64,000 nucleotides of DNA from Muricea muricata. Its lineage: Eukaryota; Cnidaria; Anthozoa; Malacalcyonacea; Plexauridae. Below are positions 48,609 through 60,829 of this stretch, piece after piece; position 1 is the stretch's first letter; each line of letters opens with the position of its first letter. The DNA lies in assembly GCA_963855995.1 (NCBI GenBank), contig OY979717.1:68246354-68310353 (forward strand), in the 5' to 3' direction. A program made the translations under genes and the position numbers. The notes under the pieces were generated by a model, which was given only the letters and a program-made list of their open reading frames with translations, was not told the origin of the DNA and searched no databases.

Positions 48609-48845
48609 CTAAAACTCGGGTTTCGAGACCGACGCTCCACCAATTGAGCCATGGAGCCAACTGCATGGGACTGGCAGCGAGTCTTATCCAAGTGCACGAA
48701 ATATTTTTCATATCTCTGAGGATGGTTCTGAAATTGAAACACTGCCCGTCCTTAAAGACAAGCGTTAAGTCGTCACGAAAATATTTCGTTCACTTTAAAT
48801 TGAATAAGACTCGCTACCAGTCCTATAGGCTCGATGAGATAGTCC
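48609..48845. repeat. tRNA-like repeat arranged as an inverted pair
   Basis: The left arm (about 48609-48713) has the tRNA-like word CCAATTGAGCCATGGAGCCA and then GCGAGTCTTATCC and GTGCACGAAATATTTT. The right arm (about 48746-48845) carries AAAATATTTCGTTCACTTTA, then GACTCGCTACCAG and GGCTCGATGAGATAG in inverse orientation. The same module occurs once at 23543-23695. A long open frame across it (48431-48922) is a repeat artefact. Confidence 0.6.
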
Positions 48846-49124
48846 CTGTGCTGACTGAAGCTCTGGCAGCCTGGCATAATATGAACAAATCACCCTTGAC
48901 CATAGTCATATCATACAAATGAAAAGATTTAAGCTTTAAGAACGTTAGCTAAAATCGATAAACTACCTATTAAATTTCAAGGAAAGAGATCACTATAATA
49001 TAGGGTAACTGACAGAGAAACTAAATTTAACTGAAACGTTAAGTGTCAAACTTGGTATCTCAAATGAAGACCCTAAATGTTTTTAATTTTTTCAGGTTGA
49101 TTGTTCAAAAAATAGTTGCGCCAC

Positions 49125-49319
49125 GATTCGAACGCGTATGTTTCTCGTGCGAAACGTACGCGTTGTTATGCGGAAACTGCCACGTTTCCAAGGGCAAACT
49201 TTTTAGTTTGGTCAATGGTCATACGGCTATTTACGTTCTAAAAAGTTTGCCCTTGGAAACGTGGCAGTTTCCGCATAGCAACGCGTACGTTTCGCACGAG
49301 AAACATACGCGTTCGAATC
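49125..49319. repeat. 82-bp near-perfect inverted repeat with 31-bp loop
   Basis: The arms 49125-49206 and 49238-49319 are reverse complements with a single mismatch (TTGTTATG against the complement of CATAGCAA). The outer ends read GATTCGAACGCG and CGCGTTCGAATC, resembling a tRNA B box. The whole would fold into one long hairpin. No target duplication recognised. Confidence 0.9.
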
Positions 49320-49329
49320 ACGCGTGTCC

Positions 49330-52060
49330 AAGCCCAATCCGAAACCGTAGTAAATGATGAAAAAAATTAAATTAAAGTACAAAATAGACTGAGTTGGATA
49401 TATTTTAGTACTTAATTTGTTCGTGTTCAGCAACTGGACGAAAAGAGTAAATCAATGCGTGGGATGGAAGTACATGAACTTTACCTTGCATGTTTATTCA
49501 CAGTCAATTATGTATTCCTGTTGGTTTTCAGGATTTGTTATAATTTAGAAACATTAGTCCCCTGCATGACTATCATCAAGTTGACCTACACGGAAGATTT
49601 AAAATGAGCTCATTAAAAATCAAATTAATTTTAGCTGCTGAAGTGTTCTCTGTTTGATATGAACTTGTATCCGTTAGTGCCAGCTAACTGGTTCACAGGC
49701 TGCATATTCCTCTTTACCTTCCGACGGAAGGAGATTGAGACGTCAGTACTCAGTATAAAGCAACAAAATCATATGATTATAGATAAACTTTTACCACTTG
49801 AAGAGGTTACCGTTTAAAATATCTGCAATTTGTATTCATTATCACCTCGTGCATTTGAGAATCTTTTGATAGCTTGACAGACATGCAAGTACCTATTTCT
49901 CAAACTTGCTTCGCTAACCCAGATCATTATACAGATCATTAATAGTGATGAGTACTGACGCCAGTATTGCCCTATTTAAATAACGCTGTACTTTTAAATA
50001 CTTGTTTAGGATTGCATTTTTTCTAGAATATCACAAATGTTTCGAGATATAGTGACTAGTATAAGTTGGAGATAATCAAAAGCAAATATGGATACAAAAA
50101 AGACAAAATCTTCAACATATTTCTTCTCATTTATATTAAAAAGAATGGATAGAGTAATCTTTCTGAATGGTATATGTGAGTAGCACAGAAGTATACAGAC
50201 AGCATGTTATATATGATGGCACATATGTTGTTCGACATACATGCAAAACAAATCGACTTTGAACCTTGGACGCGCTAGTTTAACATAGTTTGGAAAGCAA
50301 ACAAGAAAAAATGTCACCACAGCTTCTCCTGCAGTGTTGAGTTTCAGCTGATGAAAATGCTCTGCTATATTGCCTAATATCTATACAAAATATTTGCTTC
50401 GAGCAAAAATATCCGGAATTCAATTGAGGGCTTACTCAAAGCGAGACAGTGTTGATGTTTATATCGTAAAAGTGGGACAGTCTATGTAGGTTATATGGGC
50501 CATCATTATCAATCAGCTGATTGATGTTTGTATTATCGCATTTTCGAACAATAACGTCAATAACTCGACTTAACTTAGCTTTAGGGGTGCATTCTTGTAG
50601 ATATTTCCTTATATTATGTTCTAAGTATTGTGTTGTGGATGTAACTATCTACAGGGCTAGAACGTTCATTGGAGGGGGGGAGATTTCAAAATTTCAAATT
50701 TCAAAATAAATTAGTCTGAAAGAATACGAATATATGACTATGCGCACTAATACTCTACCTATTCTATTGTCGGCACAACCCAGAGTAACGCAGCGACAGG
50801 GCAGTAGCATGTTCAATTATCTCTTTTAAAAGATGTAATTTTACGGTCAATTCTCTAAGAAGACCAACCTGGAGAAAAATCATATTTCTCAGATTGTGCA
50901 CAAAAATTCCATAGTCCAAAAGTCGTAGGTTCGATTCCCACCGTGGTCCGGCATATTTTTTAGTTTGCTCGGTATAAACTCAGAGTAACACCACAAACAT
51001 CATTTTCACCTGTGTACATAACACCAAGGTACGTTTGAGGTCCCATAAAATAAAAAATATGTGGTAAAACTTGTGTACATTATATTTCATGAATTAAGAG
51101 TCCCATCAATACAGCAAACAAACACCAGGAAAACATACCCAATTTTCACGCAAGTCATTTTATTCTTCAATAATGGCAGACCAAAAGATTTGAAAAATGG
51201 TAACCACGCCAGGGTAAGAATCGCAAACGAAAAATCTTACATCATTTAGATATAGGTCTTTATGCTATCGCTTTGATAATATCTATTTTCTTATTCACTT
51301 TTTATTTTTTAAGAGAATTTGTCGAAGGCCTCAAAATTATTATTGACCATTTATATCGCCCATTTTCAAGCTAATGAACCTCTTGATAACATGTGCCATC
51401 GACAATGCTTCTTATTGTAACTGTTCATAGTCATTTGCATGTATTAGTGCGTTTATTAATATTGCCATCAGTTTGGTTTCTGCTGCATGCGTGTATACGA
51501 CTATACGTGGTTCTGAAGCATTGATAACATCTGGCGTTAATTTACTGTTTTCTAACAAACTCCTTAATTGTAGCTTTGTCAATACTGAGGAATTACATTC
51601 GTCTTCGCTCAATGTGATCAGTTCACTGCATAGTGTATTGACCTATAAAGCAGTCATGGCGCAACTGTGTCTCTAAAGTTGCAGTTTAAAAAAATATTCT
51701 AAACGTGTACCTCGCGCATTGATGAAGACGCGGCTTTAATGCTTTTATATTGCTATCAAAAACTTGGGTCACTCCTAGGAAAACTCTTGACGTTCTTGAC
51801 CTCCTACTTTATGACAAAGACTCGACGTCAAGTACCATGATATAATAAATTGTGATCAGAGCCGGCTGTCGTCAACGTGCTAGCTTTGTTCAGAGTTTTA
51901 CAATATACATAAGCAGTTAGAAATTATTTAGCCACCGCAGGCAACAACTTTCACGACTGACTGAAATTTTTGTAAAAAGCCTAATTGTGATTGATGCACG
52001 ACATTTTATCTTTTGCCGTAACTCAAATTGATCCTGATAGATCAGACATTTATCGATCGG
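49330..52060. other. intergenic DNA, no supported gene
   Basis: No recognised gene. The only item is a B-box-like word at 50928 (listed separately). Confidence 0.45.
50915..50960 (+). repeat. tRNA 3'-half-like sequence
   Basis: GGTTCGATTCC (50928-50938) is a perfect B box, preceded by AAAAGTCGTA and followed by CACCGTGGTCC and a T run. No D-arm or A box is visible upstream, so this is a tRNA-derived fragment. Confidence 0.4.
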
Positions 52061-52064
52061 TATA

Positions 52065-52299
52065 CACATAAAAAATGAACAACCTGTTCGGGATTGATTA
52101 TATATATATAACAGAACACAACAATTTTGTGCTGCCCACATGCATTTTGCTCAACTGTCAGCAATATTGTTCAACATTGCTACATCTGATTGCAGGCTAA
52201 TTCAGGTTCAGCAACATTGTTCAATATTGCTGACGCGGCATTGAACGTGGTCAGCAAAATAATTGTCAAGTTATAAACAGGTTGTCCCTTTTTTCTACG
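52065..52299. mobile_element. diverged copy of the 56101 TA-flanked MITE
   Basis: Shares AAAAAATGAACAACCTGTTC at the left, CTGATTGCAGGCTAATTCAG in the centre and CAGGTTGTCCCTTTTTTC at the right with the element at 56101-56341, but with many changes. Confidence 0.65.
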
Positions 52300-54760
52300 T
52301 ACGTTTAGACGTGATCACGTGTAAATACAGCTAGTTGAATGGTGTAAAAGTAGACATGTACTGTCAATGTTTCTGTGATGATGGCAACATTTAGTTTATC
52401 TCCTCGTAAGAATGGTATAATGCTTGACAAAGCAAAGTTATTCTTCACGGGAGATAATAAGGTCAAACAAAAAACCTAACGTTTCTCCACGAAAAGATGT
52501 CATTTTAGAGATTGTATAAAATACCATGCAGCAAGCCAACTATTTACGTTACATAATCCAAATAGACATAATCCAAAGATTAACACCTTGAAACCCAGGA
52601 TAATCTACGCATAATTTGTATCCTGAGTCTCAAGAGATCACAAGCTCCGTATTGTGTTTTATTTCATATTAAATTCAATTGTATATTGTCTTTTGTTTCA
52701 TATACATCTATATTTATATATAAAATTTTTATTGCGAAAAGTATGTCTAAAAGTCATCTGATAATCTTTTACGAGCCTAACACGAAACTGGATGACATGA
52801 TACATGAAATGAAACGTGGCTATATGACGTGATAATATTTTTCTTTGTAGAATTTGTTTTGTAGCCTAAAACATTTTCAAGTTAATGTTTCCTTGCATAA
52901 TGTTTCCAGCACGAATTGCGGAGCATAAAATTTGTGAAGGTGTTTGATTATTACCTGTCGATCATGATTACTATTATAGACATATATTGCGTTTGGCTGT
53001 ATTTCGCCAATATGGTGTACTATAATTCTACCCATAGCATATACCATAACAAATATAACATACAGTCACGTTAAATATTTAATTATGAAAAAGCATAAAA
53101 TGTTTTCATGCGTAACATGTAGTAAACGTAGATAATGTACATACATGTATGGCAAAAATTAAAAACTACTTTGATTTACAATCTATGCAGTGGATTCAGA
53201 TAGAAGTATAGACATTATGGGATTTAGTATAATTGTTAAATATACCTGTTTGTTGAGATCAATGGTTCTGATATATCAAATACCGCGGATTCAGTTATCC
53301 CAAGACGTGCCATAACTTTTTACTATAGCATTCATTCCTGTCAGTTTCTTCAATTGAATATTTCAATAGAGAAGATTCCTCGATGATTTCCAAATAACAA
53401 TTGATGTTTTTGTCTGTCTAAAATGTCTTATTTTTGCCGCGTTTTACCGTTTTAGACAACTTTACGCAGTCATTAAGTCTTTATACTGCCTAGCTTTTGC
53501 CCGTTCCAAATTATTCTGATCATAAAATTCAGGTTTCATTTATACCACACACTAGGTTACTAACGTAACTCAAAAATCACATGCTGTGTGGGTAGCAAAA
53601 TATGACGTGTTAGACTCTGTGTGAGGAGAGAAAATTTTTATGAAAGAATGAAATTGTGGTTATCCCTTGTTTAAACGCATATATAGTTTCTCAAAGCTCC
53701 GTGTGAGATTTATGAACATATATCGATATATTTCTCACAAAAGATCACAGGAAAGTTTCTTTTCGTCTAAAATGAATGCATGTCTCCAAGGTAACCGTAG
53801 ATATGCAGGCGCAATTATTTGGACGAGATGTGGCCAAAGTAATCAATTAGAGTTTTGTATTGTGTCTTGCTTACGCTGGGAGAAATATAAACAAAAGAAG
53901 TAACGAGAAAGTGTATCAAATTCAAGCCGACATGCATGGTTTATTTTCAATTTAATAAATATTGTTTCCAAAGCTTCCTTTGCCTAAGTCTTGAAACGTC
54001 TAAAATTATGAACGACATAAAATGGGACATAGATCGGGTTTGGAATCCTGTCAAGACAACGAGAGACAACGTTGTTCTCTGCAGTATAACATTAATATGA
54101 GTCTAGTTTTTGAGCGGGTGCTTCATTGGTTCTGAAATAAAAATTCTAAATTAGTTTGAAGATATTCCGCAGATATATATAGAGTTTTAATTTTTTCATG
54201 TGATTAGAAATATATATTGAAGTATATTGCGCACGACACAAACGTGGCAATTAGCATTGCATTGATGTAATAGTTTTATATCTTGTTCCCAGACTCTTTC
54301 CTCTGCATGCACTCTGAAGATTAGTTTTAGAGATCAATATTAACTCGGTTATAACAAACACTACATAGCTTAAACTTGGCTATAGAACAAGACTACTTTT
54401 TTTAAAAAAAAGAATTTTCAATGTCTTAGATTGAAAGACTTTTATATAACATTCAGTAAATGTGACAAAAATCAACAATAAATGAAAAAATACGGAGTAA
54501 CATTGTGATATAGCTTACATAGCAACACAGGAAGAAAACCAAATAAATAACAGGAACAAGAAACCAAGCAGAGTTTGGGGGCAAAACGGATGAAGATCAC
54601 CGGCAACAAACATCCTGGGAGATTCCCCCAAAGTACTTGAAAATGTGATGTAGATATTGATCTTTTAAAATTGCACTATACCGATTGCAATCGCTGCATT
54701 GAAATTTCATTTTTCCTCTACCTACTTCCCGGTCAGTTCGATGGTTCGATTCAGATTTGT
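52300..54760. other. intergenic DNA, nothing recognised
   Basis: AT-rich, with no gene, tRNA or clear repeat that I can support. Confidence 0.45.
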
Positions 54761-54770
54761 AATTGCCCTT

Positions 54771-55030
54771 TACAGACGAGCAAGTTTTCTATAACAGGTT
54801 TTATGACAAGTTTACTTTGCTAAGTGTACGTGTTTATGCACAACAATTTTGTAGGAGTTTTTTTATTTGACAAGTTTTATTTGTTGACCTAGCACTGCAC
54901 GGACTTTCTATGACAAAAGCTATCATGCTAACTTTTGAACAAGTGTACTTGTCGTAGAAAAAATGGCAAAGTGACGCGTACAGACGAGCAAATAAAACTT
55001 GCCATATGAAAACTTGTCAGAAAATGTGCT
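54771..55030. repeat. unclassified repeat with TACAGACGAGCAA at both ends
   Basis: TTACAGACGAGCAAGTTTTC (54771) and TACAGACGAGCAAATAAAAC (54979) are direct copies, and GACAAGTTT/AAACTTGTC words recur between them on both strands. Looks like a decayed element. Confidence 0.35.
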
Positions 55031-55781
55031 CGTTTAGAAGATAAAATTCGAAGATAAATTTTGTCCACTGGTTAATTACCACTGACACGTTTGATAACAA
55101 TATCAAGGTAACAAAAACCAGGTCAGTATGATGTTTTTTTTGGAAACTATACAGAGTGTATCAAAGAAAAGGAAATTCTACTTTGAAATGCTCTGGGGCG
55201 CTGAATATTTAACATACAAAAAAATTATTTCACGAATCGAAAGACGAGGCTTTTAGCTTTTGAATGTAACCGTTGCTTTAAGTTTAGAGAAAAACTGAGC
55301 AAAGACGAATCAGATGGACATTGCTGGTCGAAATCGTATTTTTTTAGCGTTGGGAATTGAGTGAAAATCTGTTGAAATTTAATCCATTTGGGAATTAAAA
55401 TTTACAAATTGTAGCTGGGGTTCTAAAATTAATGTTAGCGACGTTAATTGTCTCTAGTGACAGATAAATTCTTTTGTTCAGAGTTAAAAATATGCGATTT
55501 CGACCGGTTATTTTCATTTTGATTCGTATCTGCTCAATTTTTCTTCACATTTCACAAACTGGCGACAGTCGAAAGTCTTGTTAAAAGCCTGCTCTTTCCG
55601 ACTATGAAAGAATGATTTCTGTTTATAATATAGCATTTGTGAATCCTGAACTCTGATTAGTTAAGAGCCGTGTTTACATAAGTCATAGTGCAAACACGGA
55701 AAATTTCCCGCCTCTTGTAAACACGGAAATTTTTCGTATCCTTCGGGCTTTTGTCATTGCTATATTATAAAAAAATTATAA

Positions 55782-55949
55782 AACATTTTTCCGTGTTCAT
55801 ATACAGTTATATCATCACGAGTGGAAATTGGGAAAACGAGAAATTGTGTGGAACACGAAGCCCGAAGGGCAGAGTGTTTCTATACAATTTCGAGTTTTTC
55901 CCATTTCCGCAATTGTTGATATAACTGTATATCGACACGGAAAAATGTT
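55782..55949. repeat. inverted repeat with about 68-bp arms
   Basis: 55782-55849 (AACATTTTTCCGTGTTCATA, then TACAGTTATATCA) pairs with 55881-55949 (ending CGACACGGAAAAATGTT). Centre about 31 bases containing GAAGCCCGAAGGGC. The word CCGTGTT also occurs just upstream at 55690-55740. Confidence 0.75.
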
Positions 55950-56100
55950 CTATATTTCTTAAATATTAAACCAATAACAGCTTCATACCACTCCAAAGTT
56001 TAATTACCTTTATTTATTCACCCTGTACAGTGTCATTGTATTTGTGTTGTATGTATTTATCTGTGCTTCGTGTTAATTGCTGCAGGGTCAAGGTGATATA

Positions 56101-56341
56101 CACAGCAAAAAAATGAACAACCTGTTCTGGCCTGATGAAAACAGCATTGAGCAATGTTTTGCTGCCCACATTGTTCAATGTTGTCAAAAATATTGTTCAA
56201 CATTGTTACACCTGATTGCAGGCTAATTCAGGCCCAACAATACTGAACAATATTGTTGACAACATTGAACAATGTGGGCAGCAAAACATTGTTCATTGCT
56301 GTTTTCAGCAGGCCAGAACAGGTTGTTCATTCTTTGCTGTG
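56101..56341. mobile_element. 241-bp TA-flanked palindromic MITE
   Basis: Begins CACAGCAAAAAAATGAACAA and ends TTGTTCATTCTTTGCTGTG, with CCTGTTCTGGCC also paired; the inner arms AACATTGTTCAA/TTGAACAATG extend the pairing. Flanked by TA on both sides (56099-56100, 56342-56343), as expected of Tc1/mariner-mobilised MITEs. No coding. Confidence 0.8.
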
Positions 56342-56383
56342 TACCTGTATAGTGTACCTGTATAGTAAACAGAACTGTACCGA

Positions 56384-56401
56384 GCGGGGGGGGGGGGGGG
56401 G
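56384..56401. repeat. poly-G run
   Basis: A G run of about 17 bases shortly after the 56101 MITE. Confidence 0.85.
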
Positions 56402-56631
56402 TGACAGAGTTTAGCACTTTAGGATGCTTACGTTGCAAATTAGTTGAATATGTTCTGCTAAAATACAGAATGGCTCATCAGGGAATTAAAACGTTCAAAT
56501 TCGAACGTGCTCCGCTAGCTTGACTTCAAAGGGTAGCCTTTTTTGGGGTACAAACTGTATTTAAAAAAGACAGATTTGTAATTTGATTGCTGTCAGCAAA
56601 CGTTTAAAGCTTATTTTAGTTGCTTAATTGC

Positions 56632-56800
56632 ATGCTGTCTGCTATAAGATGGACTTCCAAAATACTCATGCACGTAGTAGGGTATTCTCGTTGCTCAAGC
56701 AACGTGATAATGTTCGGTTTGACGTTGTATTGCGCATGACTACACACTTGAGAATGCTCTTACGACTACAAATTATTCATAGTTTTTTTTTCTACTTTGT
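56632..56800. repeat. diverged dispersed repeat, copy 1
   Basis: Shares GCTATAAGATGGACTTCCAA and a CGTTGCT.AAGCAACGTGA-type word with 57669-57840. About 1 kb apart and in the same orientation. Confidence 0.55.
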
Positions 56801-57668
56801 TTTGATGACGCGTCTTAAATCGTAAGTTTCCTTTTATGTCAGGAGAAAACGAGCTCTATAAATTGATTGGAAATTATCGGTGAATTTATTGGAATGACAG
56901 AATTTATAGCTTAGAATTTGTAGCTTCGAAGCTTGCAAAAATCATGGAAGTAAGACCCTGTTCACAAGGTACAGGTCTACAGGACTGGGCGCATGGTAAC
57001 GATATAAAATTAGTAGTTTCAAGACGAGTACATGACAATATCACAAAATGTAATAACAAAAAATCATGGAAAAAGCGTAAGAGAAATATGACTGTAAACT
57101 GCCCGGACTCGATGTCGTGACCATGCAGGCCGAACGGGGTCTAAGTATACTTAGAATTTTCCGGATTTCCCATCATTTTAAGACGTTTCCTTACAATTTC
57201 ACCTTCGATTCAGGTTATTGTTCCGCGCGCACACTAAAGTTAAATTGTGTCTGTGCTTTAGACTGATGATAATCATTATTTTTGTTTCTGACGTTGACGC
57301 AAAATATGATCTTTCTACTTAACAACATACGCACTCAAACCACCAACAATTTCAGAATCAAGCAATTACTCATAATTGTTCGAATGATAAATAATTGCCA
57401 GTTTTCCTAAAACATCTTTACTAGTTTACTTGCACACGGGTCATGTTGCAAGAGAACATTTTACTGATGCAATTCTACAGTATAGTGGGCGCCAGGCAGC
57501 GTGGGTGAACATCAGTAGGGATCTTAAAGATCGAGGACGTGTCGACGTGACAACTTGACGGCGCAGCGACAATATATTTGAATAAGAAAAACTTTTTGCA
57601 ATTTTATTAATGTAATAACTGTTTGGAGCTAATTTCGGAAACTTGCAAACAATTTTGTTTGCCCAAAC

Positions 57669-57840
57669 GATGCGCTGTATGCTATAAGATGGACTTCCAA
57701 AACGCTCCCAAACGTAGCTACCTTCCCGTTGCTTACGCAACGTGACAATGCGTATTTTGGCGTCTACTTTGAACGCTTTATTGGACATGATTACGCACCC
57801 GAGATTCTGAAAATACTCGTAGGACCACAAACTGTTCTAA
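57669..57840. repeat. diverged dispersed repeat, copy 2
   Basis: Partner of 56632-56800, sharing GCTATAAGATGGACTTCCAA and then CGTTGCTTACGCAACGTGAC. Moderately diverged. Confidence 0.55.
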
Positions 57841-57849
57841 GTTGTAGTA

Positions 57850-59780
57850 TTAACACGACCCTTTGCTAATGGGCGTTCAGTCTCTGGAAATTCAATGCTA
57901 CATTATACTTCTATAACATTTATATATGGTTATAAATATATGTATATACCGTATATAATAATATAAGAATACAATAGACAAAAAGAAGAATCGGAATCAG
58001 AATATGTAGCACTTCATGACACTCAAAAATATACGCAACGTGCGTATCATGCATGCGTCTGAAATTCAGTGATTATTAATGTCTGTCTATAATTCGTGAT
58101 CAATGCATGCAAGTATAGGAATCCCTACTGGTGACATCATTTTGCCGGAGTAATTAAAAAGAAACTTTCTGTGTCGTACGTCATACACAGGATATGCATT
58201 ACGCTCATGAAGGTTACTGAAAAACGGAAGGTTAGAGAAAAATTGACTGAGTTCCTTTATAACAAGATTGTTTCATCAAATACTGTCAGACTATTATGTC
58301 AATAGACAATTTCAGATTTCTTTCTTATAAAAATACCTTTGAAAATGGCAGGCACAAATATATAAATATATCATTTTTAAAAATACTTGTTTGCTGCTCC
58401 TCAATCAGAATCGTTATTACAATGGCCGTCCCAGTGTAGTTAATTTATTATAGATATAAAACAAATTAAAAATGCTAGTATTCTCCTAAATCAAAGAGCT
58501 TTGGTATTGCAAATTAAGTTCATTCGAATTAGATTTTTGTTTCCACGTTTTGTTGTTTATCTACTGTGATGATCTATAATCGTACAAAATGAACATAATT
58601 TTTTAAATCAGTGTCAATTAGGTAATTAATTCTAAGCTAATAAGATAAAATTAGCTCATGTGAACAACCCAGAAGTCAACGTATTTCGACAACAAAATAC
58701 GAAAAGAAAATATTCGAAAGAACTATTTTACAGTTTCGAGAGTTCTTTCACTTAAACGAATACAATAATTTTTTTTCATGTACACTTTAAATGTCAGCAT
58801 TCCCAGGCGGGTAAACATTGCGGTAAAGCTCAATATTGCACTGTAAAATACAACTGTATTCCATCGATAAAGTGTAAATATTATATAAATTAAATGTAAT
58901 ATTAGTGCAAGGTCATCTTACCTTCAATCCTCTTGCCAAATGAAAAAATCGTTTAATTTTTGACGTCCAGCTCTGCCTCCTTTGAGAAGTTGTTTTAAGA
59001 TTCAAAAAGTACACGAAATTCGTCCTATTTATACAGTTTTACTGATAAATAATTCGCAGGTACTTGACTGGAGTGCTTCCTAATTAGCTCTAATTAACAC
59101 ACGAAATAGGTACGTGGCTGTATGTTTGTGTTCTGACAGACGATATACACACACCCACCAGCATGGAGACCCGAGTCCATGTGTGCATATGCGTAGGTGC
59201 AAAACGTACAATCAGCGAGAGGCCTTTGTCATGAGCCTACACTATGGGTGTAATCCTTTTTGAGTTAGTTCAGAGAGTTTTAGAGCTTCTTATATTAATT
59301 ACGAGTATTGATGGAGTTAAAGGATTTTGACCTACAACTGAAGTCTTCAAGAATGTGAACAGGAACACATGCATCTGATATTCTAATTGTTTTACATGTT
59401 GCTAATAACAAATTGTTCGTATATAAAAAGTTTAGCTTAGTTTAAAATGGTTACTAGGTGATGTTAGGAGGAAGTAACTTTATTTGGTAAATGGTAAAGC
59501 ACCTAACAGTATATTAACTAATGAGCGAGTGGTCCTCTGAATATTCCTACGCAACGATTTTGGAGGGGAGAAAAATTGAAGATCCCAAAATAACTCGAAG
59601 CAAAAGAGAGAGTATACTAAGCAAAGATGACCTTGGAATAAGGGGCAATGTAAACATGAAAACACGAAACTACCTATGTTGCCTTAAACTCGCTGCCCGT
59701 TGCGTCAACGCATACATTTTAGTTAATTAATGTCAAAGACCCCCATTAAGCATACCCAAAATAGCATGCGCAATATACAC
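57850..59780. other. intergenic DNA, nothing recognised
   Basis: AT-rich, with no recognised gene or repeat. Confidence 0.45.
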
Positions 59781-59796
59781 GTATATTCCTCAGTAA

Positions 59797-59998
59797 AGGC
59801 TCTGTCACACGATGCAATTTTTCTTGCAACTTGCGATGCAATTCTACTCTTGGGAGATGTAAAATTGGCAAATACAAGTTTCCATCACAGTTTGCTTATG
59901 TATTTTTACCATTCTAAACATTTGTCACAAATTCACATCTCTTAAGAAGAGAATTGCGTTGCAAGTTGCAAGAAAAATTGATAGGTGTGACAGGGCCT
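59797..59998. mobile_element. Harbinger-type MITE, 202 bp, TAA target duplication
   Basis: Ends AGGCTCTGTCACACGATGCA and ATAGGTGTGACAGGGCCT with TIRs of about 50 bases (TTTTTCTTGCAACTTGC and its complement). Flanked by TAA at 59794-59796 and 59999-60001. Same architecture as 10609-10801. Confidence 0.75.
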
Positions 59999-60162
59999 TA
60001 AGCATGCTCATTAAATCAACATTTACTGCACACAGCTCATTAGATTATTTATGGTTGCATTTTTTCAATTGTAATTTCTATAAATATTTTAAAGATATAT
60101 AACGTCTTGAGTTATACCACCGCAGTGATAGCGAGAAAGAATTACATGCATGACCCTGTAAT

Positions 60163-60816
60163 ACAACCATTTGCAAGCTACCGTTCACCGTGCATTCAAA
60201 ACAACGTTTTAAAAAGTTATGAAGAGCATGTTAGTCAGTTGGAACTTATTAGTTTCAGCTGTCAAACTTGTAAGTTTTGAACGCGTAACTTGTAGTTTTG
60301 TGCGCGTAACTTGAAGTTTTGGTGCCGTAACTTGTAGTTTTGATGCCATAACTTGTAGTTTTGATGCCATAACTTGTAGTTTTGGTGCCGTAACTTGTAG
60401 TTTTGGTGCCGTAACTTTTCGCTTTGTGATTCCAAAATGATGAATATTGCAATTTGCAACACATATACAGTACTCAGTAGCGGAAATTCAGTTGAAACTC
60501 TTCAACTGAATTAACTCTTCAACTGAATTTCGGCTACTGTATATGAGTTGCAATATTCATCATTTTGGAATCACAAAGCGAAAAGTTACGGCATCAAAAC
60601 TACAAGTTATGGCATCAAAACTACAAGTTACGGCATCAAAACTACAAGTTACGGCGCCAAAACTTCAAGTTACGCGCACAAAACTACAAGTTACGCGTTC
60701 AAAACTTACAAGTTTGACAGCTGAAACTAATAAGTTTCAACTGACTAACATGCTCTTCATAACTTTTTAAAACGTTGTTTTGAATGCACGGTGAACGGTA
60801 GCTTGCAAATGGTTGT
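60163..60816. repeat. 650-bp foldback with an internal 21-bp tandem array in each arm
   Basis: The arms are 60163-60496 and 60518-60816, around a 21-base centre. Outer pairing is ACAACCATTTGCAAGCTACC with its complement ending GGTTGT. Each arm carries a 21-bp array with unit theme GTAACTTGTAGTTTTGGTGCC: about seven units on the left, one fewer on the right. The 21-base period keeps frames open on both strands, giving TSYGTKT-type peptides that are not genes. It resembles Foldback-type elements with tandem repeats in long arms (inference). No clear target duplication. Confidence 0.85.
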
Positions 60817-60829
60817 AAATGTTTCGAAT

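Noticed and set aside
48431..48922. A 163-codon open frame
   Set aside because: It runs across the inverted tRNA-like repeats; no protein similarity and composition that changes at the repeat borders.
60255..60770. Open frames encoding TSYGTKT and LRHQNYK peptides on both strands
   Set aside because: They are products of the 21-bp tandem array in the foldback; open in several frames and on both strands, with no independent coding signal.
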